This document shows, one piece after another, positions 53,641 through 64,000 of a DNA stretch of 64,000 bases (positions within the stretch are counted from its first letter, which is position 1; every line of letters starts with the position of its first letter). The DNA comes from Cristatella mucedo (lineage: Eukaryota > Bryozoa > Phylactolaemata > Cristatellidae). Position numbers and translations under genes: made by a program. The notes under the pieces were generated by a model. The model was not told where the DNA came from, ran no database searches, and saw nothing but the letters and a program-made list of their open reading frames with translations. The stretch spans positions 1-64,000 of the forward strand of contig WPIO01000246.1 in the NCBI GenBank assembly GCA_009760855.2, in the 5' to 3' direction.

Positions 53641-53945
53641 TTCTTTAACCATTCTTGTGTGCTGACCTTGTGCTTGTCATAGCTAACAGACTTGCTAATG
53701 TTATTGACCAAGCATGATCCCAGTCGCCATTCGCTAATGTTTCCTTTAAAGCGACTGCACTGAGCATAGAAGAAGTTTAAGTTCGTCAAGGAAGATTTAT
53801 AAATTGTATTCATATTAGTATTATTAACTAGTTAGCTGGTTTTCTTATCGTTTACTCTAATTAAGTTTGCCGCATTAAATGCGGGAATGTCATCAATACA
53901 AACAACAAATGAGCTGAGATAATTCGATGTGCTGCAAAGCTGGAA
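53641..53945. mobile_element. LINE A tail (plus) then inverted LINE A fragment
   Basis: The same composition as at 52457-52775: tail with GACCAAGCATGATCCCAGTC and ATTAGTATTATTA, then the minus-strand post-YADD segment (AATGTCATCAATACAAACAA). The distance between the two inverted segments is about 1.18 kb, the period of the macro-repeat. Confidence 0.7.
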
Positions 53946-54793
53946 ATGACCATTGCAGTCGGTTACACTGCAAGAGAGCCTTAGCAGGCAACCCGATTCC
54001 CACTAGGTCTCCTGCTGACCTGAGATGGTTGGAAAGGAAACACGATCGTTTATTTGAGACCGTCTGTTTGGTAGCTGGAAAGCTTGCAGCAGGTTTCAAA
54101 AAAGCGAGCCGTAACGGCTCAGTAATTAAGCCGGTTTCTCATACGACCTCTGCCCCGTGGTCATGGATTCGATTCCTGTGATGGGAATTGCTTGTACACC
54201 ACTGCAAGCATTGGTGAAATCCTTCCGTCGCTAAACAAAAAGAGGCTGTTCAATAATCTAGAATTCGGTTTCTGTTTTTGTTTGGTGACCCTATATGATG
54301 TATTAGAAATAAGTAAACCATTTACGACCACTTTCCTGAGGTCGTGGGTTTGTTTCCTATAGTGGATGATCGTTTGTCGCTACTGCAACAGGTGGTGAAA
54401 ATAGTAAACGCTCTTTTGTCGCTATTATAAAGAAGCTTTACCATCGGGTAGATTCTTTTTTGTGAGCCGTGATGGCGCGATAGGAAAGAAGGTTGCTTCT
54501 ACGACCTTGGAGCCAAGGTCCTGGGTCAGATTCCTGTTGTGGGCGAGCCTGAATCACCCCTGCGAGCAGTAGTGAAAGCCGTAAAAGCTCTTCTGTCGCT
54601 TTAAAAAAGAGGCTGTTTTTAATCTCTTAAGATCTTTTTTCTTGAGCCGTGAGTGCTTACTAGGAAAGGCGTTTGCTTCCACGAGCTCGTTCCTGAGATC
54701 GTGGGTTCCATTCATGCGGTAGGCGATTCTTTATTGCATCTGCATGCGGCCATTTGATCATATTTTCTTTATGGCAACTGCACAGACTGCATT
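53946..54793 (+). repeat. Array C5: four tRNA-like S1 units, last one cut
   Basis: Head remnant (GAGAGCCTTAGCAGGCAACC), U1 near 54104 (GTAACGGCTCAGTAATTAAG), U2 near 54284, U3 near 54461 (GTGAGCCGTGATGGCGCG) and U4 near 54642. U4 stops near 54748 and is followed by about 45 bases of LINE A tail. Confidence 0.8.
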
Positions 54794-54799
54794 AGCATG

Positions 54800-55580
54800 C
54801 AACGCCTGCAACGCACTGCAGGGTGCAGGGCGTTCCTGCCACTGAGAGCTAAGTCTTTGAGGTCTATTAAATATAACTCGAGCTCAAGAGATCTAGTTAT
54901 GCCCTGACGCCAAGCTGGTTTGGTCCAGCGGTTAAAGTGGTCACCCCCGACCGAAGTCTGGCTGAGATAGTTGGCTCAGGCCCGGAAACATAAGTGAAGC
55001 GCCAGAATAGAGATTAAGTGCTCTTAAGGTGCTATACAAATAAATTGAATTTTTTTTAACACGCAGCACTAATAGCAGAGCAGAAGCCGAGCAAGGGTGG
55101 CCTAAGGCGGGGCTGGCGCAGCCTGCTATAAACACTGAATGCTAAACCCTAAACAGCCAATAAGACAAATTAAATACACTAAGCACTCGAAAATAAACCC
55201 TAACTCACTCAACCATATACCGGGGTAAATGTCCTACACTAGGGGTGTGTAATTTCAGGGGAAAATATCCAGTGGAAACGTTGTGGTGGAAAAATTTCGT
55301 ACCCCTAGTTCGATATACTTCCTAACTCAATGCAAACTGTAAGTTCCGCCAAATTTAAAACTACTTTGGGCCATTTAAGCTTTATTTGAGAGGCCAGTCA
55401 TACGTCGAGATTTGTGTGAAACATCATGGTACACAGTCCAAAATAGTGACACCCGTGCTGTAAAGTATTGCATCAAAGTCGACAACCGCATAAAGTCACA
55501 GAACTAAGTGAGTATATACACAGTGTTCCATGGTCACTCAAAGCTTAAGCGATTTGTTTGCCTACCGACTTCATTTCTTG
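54800..55580. repeat. Segmental duplication SD5, right copy, with S2 SINE
   Basis: The partner of 27.33-28.12 kb. The S2 copy lies at 54906-55040 (box A-like TTTGGTCCAGCGGTTAAAGT; end AAGTGCTCTTAAGGTGCTAT). The similarity stops near 55580. No coding exon was recognised. Confidence 0.75.
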
Positions 55581-55713
55581 CAAGTGATGTAAAGTGAGTA
55601 GCACGGCTGAGCCAGGATACAAATTGAGGTAGTGAGATATATGGTGCAAGAGTCTTAGAACGGTTGGACAGAAAGTGCCACAGTCGGCGGCAGCACAGTA
55701 GAAGAAAATAATT

Positions 55714-55882
55714 GCTAGCTGATTTAACAGCCTCTTTTTGTATAGCGACAGAAGAGCCTGTACGGCTGTCACCACCGCTTGCAGTGGCGATCAAGGATCG
55801 CCCACCACAGTATTCGAACCCACGACCTCCGGGCCGAGGTCGTGAAAAGCAATCACCTTAATTAGTGAGCCATTACGGCTCA
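55714..55882 (-). mobile_element. SINE S1 monomer, well preserved
   Basis: Read on the minus strand: GAGCCGTAATGGCTCACTAA, the hairpin around ACGACCTCGGCCC, box B GTGGGTTCGAATAC, GGGCGATCCTTGATCGCC, GCAAGCGGTGGTGA, TGTCGCTATACAAAAAGAGG, and the GCTGTTAAATCAGCTAGC end. It is a useful family reference. Confidence 0.85.
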
Positions 55883-55944
55883 CCGATGGCGTTACTTAAG
55901 TATTTTGGAAGTGAGCACCGCAGTGTGGGAGCAGAGAGAATAAG

Positions 55945-56425
55945 TATAATATTACTAATAATAATGCACTTGATAAAATGCCGTCAGAGAACTCAATCTC
56001 TGTCTAGGTGCTTTACATTTGCTGCACAGGGATATGCTATTGAATGGTGATTCATATCACCATTCAATAAATAAACAAAATAAATAACATGGTTAAGGGT
56101 GACATGCACAGGGTCAGCATGCAAATGTGCTTAGTAGCCGCATGTACAGTGTCAGCACTCATAAGCACATGAAGGACGAATCACAGTGACCCACTAAACG
56201 CTGACCTAAATAGGTGTGTTTTTAAGTTCTTTTTAAATGTGTTCAGGTCAGGGGATGTTCTGACGCAGGTCGGGAGGGAGTTCCACGATTTGGGAGCATA
56301 CGAACTTAATCGACGGTCTCCAAAGGATTTGAGGTATGTACGAGGTATTTGAAGACTGTTGGATTCCGAAAAGCGGATAGTACGATTCGTAGCCTAGTGG
56401 TGGAGTATGTCAGAGATATAGGCTG
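55945..56425 (-). mobile_element. LINE A copy, 5'-truncated
   Basis: Minus-strand LINE A 3' end with an AATAATAATGCAC tail, the untranslated part and the last ~70 codons of the ORF in broken frame. It breaks near 56425. Confidence 0.8.
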
Positions 56426-57749
56426 GAGCTTTCATCGCTAATGTTTTAGGTATTTTATCACGTTGTAAAGTTTTTCCTGAAGCAGAGGTCAACGCAGAGT
56501 TCTCCAGAGGAAATTCCAATAACGGGTTGAAGCTGGCTTAATGCATGGGTAACCGTTAGCCAGAAAGCGAAGGAGTAAGGAAGTGACGACATCTCACTGG
56601 GGCAGAACGATTAAACTTACATCCGAGATTTTGCACACGAATAAAGCAATTCTCTGTCCGTAGCCCGACTCAGCCTCTAAGAAAAAGTGGGTATAGTGCT
56701 CACGAGTTTTCGATTGCACAATCCAAGTACGAATGGCTTTCTGTGTGCACACGGTTGCAGATTATCTCACGTAGGTAAGAGAAAGTGACCTGTATGGCTT
56801 AGGTACGACGGAAGTCGAGCACGTGATTCAAGTGCGAAAGCCATAGCAATCTTGGCACTAAGCCTTCTTCATCGGGACCCTCCCCTCTTTGCTACCCAGT
56901 TGATTATTTCGAGTCCAGCAGTGAACGATCCGCTATTACTTAAAGCATAAGACGAGTGTTGCTTGTAAGGCTAATCTACTGCTAAACCAACGAGGCTAGT
57001 GATTTCACCTTACCTACGAAGCGACAGTATTTAAATAAAAAAAATAAAGAAACGTTCCGAGCGAGGTCGTTTTATTGAGCTGCTTGAATAAAGTTGAGTT
57101 CATCTAGTTGCAACTGCCTCTGAAAATAATCACATAAAATGTGCATAGATCCACCAGGTTGCATAGCAATAGAAGCAGGTGTTATGGGCAAAACAGTCTG
57201 GCTAACTGCAAAGCTTTTTCATGTGGAAAATGAAATCATCCTATCTAGCCCAAGGTCTCCCTAAAAGGTGTGCTATCGTAACAGGTTCTGATATACTCAC
57301 ATCAACTACTGACTGCTAGCTCGGCATGAACCATCTTATGTCCACAATCAGTGGCAGTATCCTTAAAAGCAGAACTAGTTGTGGTGAACAGAAAGACGAC
57401 TGTTCATGAGCCATGCGAGTTGGTAGCAGGTACTCAGTAGGTGCAAACCCGATATATAACAGACACATTCACTGCCTTTCTATCTCATTAAGCATGTCCT
57501 GCTTGCGTTTTGGAATCTCCACCTGCATGAGAGCTTAGGATATTCTTTCTTTACAGCTGCCATAGCTTGGTTGCCAAGAGTCTCACCTCATTGGGAAGCT
57601 TACCTGCAATTTTTTCTGTACAATGTCTACTTTCCCTGACTCTTAGTTGATGGCTGGATTTAAATTGATGCATTCGATACTATTTAGAATCGCATTTCTG
57701 TAAGCTTCTAACTGAAAATCTTCCGGCTGCAATTTTTGTTCTCGTTAGT
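56426..57749. other. No feature recognised
   Basis: It lies where the left block carries the Gypsy element G1. No open frame, terminal repeat or match within the window was seen. Confidence 0.4.
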
Positions 57750-58865
57750 TTCACTGAATCAATATTCTGGGATTACAATTACAGCAGAATCTTCATACAC
57801 TATAATACGATTCCCACACCAGCAATGCCTGTTCTCAATTAGATCTCAGAAACGGTCTTTATAAAAAAGAAACTACTTCTCAAGCATCAGTTTGATTGTT
57901 TAACAGATCACACTGAAACGATAATTGCTATCGTTTTCACGGCGTAAATTTATTGGGCTTTATATAAACATTTATTTAGCATTTACACTCGCAGGAGTGC
58001 AACCGAAGGACTTCAGAGCACTGATAGTACATGAGCTTTGCAAGCGAAGAGCAGACTTGTTGGCTCAAATTAATAAGCTTTCGATAAACCTTTTAGCGTT
58101 TTAAAATAATTCGTAGCTACACGTTTTGCGAGAATATTATTACTTTTGAAGGCTCGCTGCCAGCTGGCCCCTTCAGCTCCAGTATTTGAAATTCCTGCAG
58201 GCTCCTAGCTTACCGAGACAGCACAGCATGACAGGTTGGCAGTTTCCACAAATCAGCTGCCTGAATTGAAAAGCATCAAGCTGCTTGCTCAAAGCTAGCT
58301 GCACAGCAGGACTCTAGTCCCATCACAAATGTCAAGTAATTTATGTAATCAGCACTGCAGAGGGCGATTCCTCTGGCCTAGGCTGCAACGGAATGACAAA
58401 TCTCCTCTGTATTTTAGATATAGGTTGTGGAGAAGGCGAGTTTGCGGTTAGTCGTGCTTTGTTAAAGCTTTCATCTCTGTACCGTTTCACTACCAAGGTA
58501 AACGTTGATAAATGTTTTTTATGGATTTTCTTGTACGATGTTTCATAGGAATCCAGGGGTAAAGTCATCAGTTAGGCACAAATGTGTGGTGTCATATGGT
58601 GACGAATTCCAGCCAATGGTGTTGCAACGTCACTGTAACTGCAATCGACATGCAGCAGCGAGAAATCTCAGAGCACTGCCTTTATTGTGGTACAAGAACA
58701 GCATAATCAAAGTACAATAAAAAGCCAGTTTTCCAGAGCCATCGTGATCGCTCGTGCACTAGGCCTAAAAAGAAATCGACACGGAACGATTAGGCTTGGA
58801 CGTCAAAATCATGCTCAAAGAGGTAATCATTATGTTTCAACATCAGCAAACGGAAGAGAGGGAGG

Positions 58866-58944
<79 letters not shown>

Positions 58945-58950
58945 CATGTC
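57750..58950. repeat. Segmental duplication SD3, right copy
   Basis: The partner of 42.09-43.44 kb, ending in a (GA)n tract at 58855-58941. A minus-strand frame at 58341-58568 is not conserved in the partner. Confidence 0.7.
58855..58941. repeat. (GA)n microsatellite
   Basis: It starts as GGGAGGGAGAGAGAAAG and continues as GA units. It marks the end of the SD3 match. Confidence 0.95.
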
Positions 58951-59744
58951 TAGGATAAGAGCACACAGGTGGTGAAGTAATATCTAAACCAAACCATCCA
59001 AACAAAGTCTGTTTATAACAGGCAAAGCCAGGAATAAGCATAGAGGCAGCTATTCGTAGGACAGTTCGACTGGCAAGCCAGAATGGGCAATTACCGTCTT
59101 CAGGCTTAAGGAGTAACTACATTGAGGTTATTGCAATGATTTCTATATGCCTTTATGCTTGGCAATGTCATAGCTGTACCCTGGTTCGTTCAATCAATGA
59201 ACACACCTGCCATAGAGTTGAAGCACCAATTTCCTGATAAGTAACATCTAAACAATGGAACTTAGGATATGGATGCCACATCCGTGTTGGCCCAAGCGTT
59301 TGTCACATCCAGTCCTGACTTCTGTATCTCACTATGTCCTCAACCAACTTTGTGCCTTCACAACAACATGCTCACAGCCAGTGAACAAATCTAAAGGTTA
59401 GATTGCCATGACAGTTGCTATTCCCTAATCACACATTTTCCCGTCAACCCGCACTGGCTTCTCGTCAAGCAGCTCATGGATCTTAGAATTCGGTCGCACA
59501 CTTCAAGGTTCCTTCATTCTCATGCTCCAACCGAGCTACTTAGACATCAGCCTAGGCATCTTATCACATGCTCTAGAGTCAAAATCTCTACCAAATCTCA
59601 AATATAGTGGATAAAGTGCCTGCAGTTTGTATGCTCCCAGAACCTATTCCCATATAACCTATATAGAACCTTTATCCCAGAACCTATATAATCATTCTCA
59701 ACTGATGTCATGACAACCCTGACTCGGTGATATTTATGAATAAT

Positions 59745-60560
59745 AATATTATTAGGAATAATAATGCACTTGATAAAGCGCCCTCAGAAAACTCAATCTC
59801 TCAGTAGGTGCTTGACATTGGCTGCAAAGGGAAATGCAATTGAATGGTGAGTCATATCATGCTTGATAAACAGACAAAATTAATAACATGGTTAGGTGTG
59901 ACATGCACAAGGTCAGCATGCAAATGTGGTTAGTGGCAGCATGCACAGTGTCAGCACGTATTAGGATGAAGGACGAATGACAGGGACCCACTAAATGCTG
60001 TCCTAAATAGGTGTTTTTAAATTCTTTTTAAATGTGGTCTGTTTAGGTGATGTTCTAACGCAGGTCGGAAGAGAGTTTCAGGCTTTGGGAGCATACGAGC
60101 TAAATGCATGGTCTCCAAAGGATTTGAGGCTTGTACTAGGTATTTGTAGACTGTTGGATTCCGAAAAGCAGGTGGTACGTCGCTTGGCCTGATCGGGGAG
60201 TATATCTGATAGATTGGCTGAAGCCCAAGAATGAAGTGACCTAAAAGTGAGTTACGAAACTTGAAGTAAATCCGTCGCTTGACTGGTAGCCAGTGCAGGT
60301 CGGCCAGGAGTGGTGTAATGTGGCAACTGCGAAGCTCACGATAGACAAGCCAGCTGCTGAGTTTAGCACCAGCTGCAATCGCCTGATCGCACATGCTGGG
60401 GTTGCAGAAGTCGCGATAGGATGACATGAATGCAAGGACCAACTTGGACGTGGTATCCTTATCTAAACAAGGCCTAATTTTAGCAACCTTAAAAAGATGA
60501 AAATAGGCAGATTTGACTGTGGAGCTGATATTGTCGTCTAACGAGAGGTCACTTTGGAAG
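59745..60560 (-). pseudogene. LINE A copy, C-terminal domain
   Basis: Partner of 601-1447. A frame of about 190 codons includes FFQSDLSLDDNISSTVKSAY and LVLAFMSSYRDFCNP. About 25 bases in the LLTGLPACAI region are lost, shifting the frame. The tail and stem are at 59745-59830. Confidence 0.8.
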
Positions 60561-61644
60561 AAGCTAAAAACCCTCATATTCATCCACACATTAGCTGTGC
60601 TCATGTAAATTGTTCTTTGTGCATTTACTCATACTGTGCCTACTATAACTACACCGCTGACATTCTTTACTTATAGCATATGCCAAATGCCTAGAAAATT
60701 AACCGATAAATAGAGCAGCAGTGGACCTAGTCTGCAAGTTCTCAAAGACACTTAAGAAATTCCTCGAGGTACCTGCACAACATAGGCACACGTGACATGT
60801 CCTGCACACTTACACGATGAAACCAGTGACTCGACGTTTAAAGCTAGAATATAAAAAGTCTGCATGGCATAGTATGCTTTTTTAACAGAACTTATCCTTG
60901 ATCCTCTTACGGCCCCTCTAGTCGTCCAGGCTGTTATCTGTTTACTATTGATAGCTGGGATTCTAGATAATATGAAGTGCCGAGAGAGATGATGCAGTTC
61001 TTATAGGGCACATTAATAGCCTACTCATCGCACTGGCAGCCTGTTTATCTATGGGATAAATACTATGCGCTGAGAGGATCATGAATACCTGAATGTATGC
61101 ATATAAATTCAGGTACACACATAAATATAGGTACAGTTGCTCAAGTACATTAACTTAGCACTACCCGGTAATTATTAGCAATCTTAACATTGAATTTTGC
61201 AAAAACAACATATACATTGCAAAATTGTCTACGACACATATATCTATATATATGCCCGTGTATGCGTTTGTCGGTGTCTGTGTGTCAAAATGGTGCACAT
61301 TCTGCCCTATTGGTTGCCATGCTAGGCCGTTGAACATGCACTGAAGTACTTTTTGGGGTTTCCGATTTGCATTGGAATCAGTCGCAGTTTATAAAAGAAA
61401 CTGTGTGTGCAGCAGCCAGAACATGTGAACATTAAAATTTGTTGGACGATATTGGGAAATTGCATATTTTAGCAGACCTGGTCACAGGCTAGACAATGAA
61501 TCTCAAGTTGACTTAGAGACACAAATTAGCCAAATATTTTCCTAACAAAAGAGAGCCAATAAACCACATAAAAAAGCACACAAAAGTTTTAGGAATCCTC
61601 AACACGAAGATGGGCATCCACAAAAAGTTTTCGTAATTTCACGA

Positions 61645-61790
61645 GAAGACGGTTCGATCCCTTGGCAAAGGTGCTATCCCCGACCAAGGTCAGGTTGAGG
61701 TCGTAAGTTTGAGTATCACGGCATATGTTAAGCACCTGAATAGGCATTAAGTTATCATTGGCTGCTATGCAAATAAATTTAATTAAACTC
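61645..61790 (+). mobile_element. SINE S2 copy (decayed)
   Basis: GGCAAAGGTGCTATCCCCGA, GTCAGGTTGAGGTCGTAAG, then TTAAGCACCTGAATAGGC and GGCTGCTATGCAAATAAATT. It is the counterpart of the 2.44 kb copy and keeps more of the 5' part. Confidence 0.6.
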
Positions 61791-61849
61791 TTATTGTTAT
61801 TGCACAAACTATGAGCCTAGGACGGAATAAAATCAAAAAAAGGTTGACA

Positions 61850-62530
61850 GTATCGATCAACTGCTTTTTCTATATTCAGAACGAGTTTTTTTTTAGCACA
61901 GTCGGAGAACGCAATCTTTTTCTAAACACCTTACAATTTGTTGCATTGGACGAATTATCGAATGGTTAGTCTTTACATACTCAATGACAACAAGCATAAC
62001 ACGGTTACAGGTGACATGCAAAGTGTTAGCAAGCAAATATGGATAGTTGCAGCATGCCACTGACAGCTACCATAAGCAGACAAACAGCAAAACACATGGA
62101 TAACATTTTTGAATCCCAATCGGTTTGCCCATAACTAGTAAGTTTTGTTGTGCCATGATAGAGTTCTCTTGGTATGCTCTATCAACTGTACTATCTAACT
62201 AAATATTATAACTAACTATTGTTGCAAATTTATGGGAGTTTTGTCGTCAATTTCAGAAGAGTTGCTAAGCTCCATGTGTGGATGCCATCAATTTATGCAA
62301 AGAGAACTCATTAAGAATTCGAAATTCTCGAGGACTGGGAAGGACCACGGTGAACATACAACTGAGTGTAGTCAGCATAGAAATGAAACACTAGATTGTG
62401 CCTGGCTTACACATCAGCAAGCAGAAGATCGTAAACCGTGTAAAGAACAGTACCAAGCGCTTGAGTGCTGATATTCTGCATGTTTCATGGACTTTGGTTT
62501 AGCCCAGATAGTACACAATGTGGGTCTACT
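61850..62530 (-). pseudogene. Old LINE A-related remnant
   Basis: Counterpart of 2640-3290: a tail-like part followed by the palm-flanking region with TAACTAGTAAGTTT. No open frame. Confidence 0.5.
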
Positions 62531-62642
62531 AAAGAAATGCTCAAAAAACCATTTGAAAACTGCCTATTCTTAAAAGCTTCTTCCCGAAGACTGCTTCGAC
62601 AGCAAGCCATCACGTCTGACCCCTATCTAAGATTAGGGTGTA

Positions 62643-62945
62643 TGTCGTTTGGTCGCACAGCAGAGAGCCAGCCGATGCCCAACACCGACAGTTTATTACC
62701 ATTCACGGAGCCGAAGAAGGCAGGGCTCTCCTTGGCCTCTGCTATTCCTCGACTCCCCTCTTCGACCCTGGCTGTCCATTGGCCAACCCCGATGGTGAAT
62801 CAACCATCTGTTCACCAGTGGGTTATCGGCCTGTGTCAACACCTCATTAGAAGCCGACCACAGCTGTGCACAGGTCCCTCTCGGGGATGCTCCCACCAGC
62901 TGTTGAGGAAAGGAGCTGTACCAGCCTGCATGCAATCGAACTACA
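62643..62945 (-). mobile_element. Solo S-LTR with target duplication and paralogous empty site
   Basis: TGTCGTTTGG ... GAACTACA, 303 bases, flanked by GTGTA at 62638-62642 and 62946-62950. The SD1 partner has a single uninterrupted GTGTA at 3378-3382. On the minus strand an AATAAAC signal lies before the terminal GCGACCAAACGACA. This copy has only one of the tandem units seen in the other two solo LTRs. Confidence 0.92.
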
Positions 62946-63021
62946 GTGTATTCCACGACGACTTGCAAAACATTAACCTAGCTCCCTATTACTGTCTTGG
63001 CTTGATTATCGTAACTGTCTT

Positions 63022-63470
63022 GGTGACCCGTAAAGGCTCACCAGGTAAGGTCGTTGCTTTTCATGACCTCGGCCCCGACGTCGTGGGTTCGAATGCTGTA
63101 GTGGGCGATCCTTTATCACTACTGCAGCAGCAGTGATGTCCGGCAAGGCTCTTTTGTTAAAGATAATAATAATAATAATAATTCACTTGATAAAGCGCCC
63201 TCAGAGAACTTAATCTCTCTCTAGGCGCTTTACATTTGTTGTACAGTGAAATGCAATGGAATGGTAAGTAAAATCATGCTTCAAAAACAAATTAACTGAA
63301 TAATATGGTTAGGGGTGACATGCACAGGGTCAGTATGCAAATGTGGTTAGTGGCAGCATGCACAGTGTCAGCACGCATAAGCACATCATGGACGAATCAC
63401 AGGGACCCGCTAAATGCTGTCCTAAATAGGTGTGTTGTTGCTATACATAAAGAAGCAGTGAAATCAACTA
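63022..63470 (+). mobile_element. SINE S1 monomer split by a LINE A insertion
   Basis: The 5' part (63022-63158) has GGCTCACCAGGTAAGGTCG, a CATGACCTCGGCCCCGACG hairpin remnant and box B GGGTTCGAATGC. The 3' part (63435-63470) is GCTATACATAAAGAAGCAGT and so on. The LINE A copy between them is described separately. Confidence 0.8.
63159..63434 (-). mobile_element. LINE A copy, 5'-truncated, in SINE S1
   Basis: About 275 bases of LINE A 3' end with an AATAATAATAATAATTCAC tail, flanked by TTGTT at 63154-63158 and 63435-63439. The partner at about 3586-3592 is uninterrupted. Confidence 0.88.
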
Positions 63471-63499
63471 GTACTTATTAATTTGTATTTATCTTCTGG

Positions 63500-64000
63500 C
63501 ATGGCTACGAAAAAGCGATTGGGTCACTACAGATGGCCATGAATATGGCTGCATGGCAAGTTGGCAAATCCCAAAGGTTTAATCGAATGTCTCCTTTGCT
63601 AAAAGAGCTAGGGTGGCTGCTGGCTGATCGAGGGATCCAGAATATAGGCCTTACACTGACCCACAAGGCATGCCACAGCTTGGCTCCTTCATACCTAGCT
63701 GAATCGCAACACCAGTTTCAGCCTCCTCATGCCCTCACGTGCTATATGTCAACAAATTATTGTTCTCATTCCTCAGCCTGAAGACAGCTGGCCACAGAAA
63801 CCATAGGTCTTCAGGTCGTAGACTGTGGAACTTGCTTCAGCGATTCCTACACAGCAACAACTACTCTTGTGCTTCCGACAGTGACATTTACATCCCATGG
63901 TCGTGAGCTGCTACATCCACGCATCTCACTACCTCAACTAATCTCCTGACTCTGCTGTACTTCCTACATCTATAACTCTACAAAGCCATAGGACAATGTG
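63500..64000 (+). pseudogene. LINE B fragment, runs off the window
   Basis: Counterpart of 3660-4130: NMAAWQVGKSQRFNRMSPLL, KELGWLLADRGI, LTHKACHSLAPSYLAE, then frame loss. The last ~30 bases begin the inverted LINE B junction. Confidence 0.75.

Larger units (their letters stand above)
59217..64000. repeat. Segmental duplication SD1, right copy
   Basis: It repeats 1-4.2 kb. Private insertions are a solo S-LTR (62643-62945) and a LINE A copy (63159-63434). It lacks the LINE A tail present at 198-312. The stretch 60.57-61.63 kb carries no recognised gene, as in the partner. Confidence 0.85.

Noticed and set aside
58341..58568. Exon in SD3
   Set aside because: The paralogous stretch at 42.81-42.98 kb does not keep the reading frame, so there is no sign of protein-level constraint.

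Overview
This looks like intergenic to intronic DNA from an invertebrate metazoan, built almost entirely from old transposable elements and segmental duplications. Four things support this. Coding sequence is split by canonical GT/AG introns. LINE fragments of the L2/CR1 type dominate. There are at least two tRNA-derived SINE families. There is also a Ty3/Gypsy element whose primer site matches the 3' end of tRNA-Trp, as in the CsRn1/Kabuki group. I cannot name the species. I see no bacterial operons, CRISPR array or rRNA. All identities and copy boundaries were judged by eye; most element edges are good to about 10-30 bases.

Layout. The first 4.2 kb is repeated in diverged form at 59.2-64.0 kb (SD1). 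4.1-7.15 kb is a nest of LINE fragments. 7.15-12.1 kb and 43.4-47.6 kb are a second duplicated pair (SD2), which carries exons of an unidentified host gene on the minus strand. 13.1-14.65 kb holds the best preserved LINE copy, with a long reverse transcriptase frame. 18.0-20.0 kb is a second LINE family. 20.5-27.2 kb is LINE debris with two arrays of tandem tRNA-like units. 28.1-42.1 kb is one decayed Gypsy element, interrupted by a younger gag-protease-only Gypsy element (32.6-37.4 kb), by solo LTRs and by large simple repeats. 51.6-54.8 kb holds three more tRNA-like arrays. 54.8-55.6 kb and 57.75-58.95 kb are the diverged partners of 27.3-28.1 kb and 42.1-43.4 kb, in the same order.

Working names used below are LINE A (RT frame at 13-14.4 kb; 3' stem-loop and (ATT)n tail), LINE B (3' end in ATTAC repeats), SINE S1 (about 175 bp, ends in a GCTG...CAGC motif), SINE S2 (ends in the LINE A-type stem-loop), G1 and G2 (Gypsy elements) and S-LTR (a small LTR family present as solo LTRs).

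The two most interesting signals are these. (1) Five arrays contain four or five tandem tRNA-like S1 units. The units are distinct from one another but keep the same order in every array, and the arrays finish in a LINE A tail: a higher-order composite repeat. (2) Three exon-sized blocks of 69, 207 and 102 nt have identical length and splice phase in the two SD2 copies. The 43-45 kb copy is fully open, while the 7-9 kb copy has stop codons and a lost splice donor.
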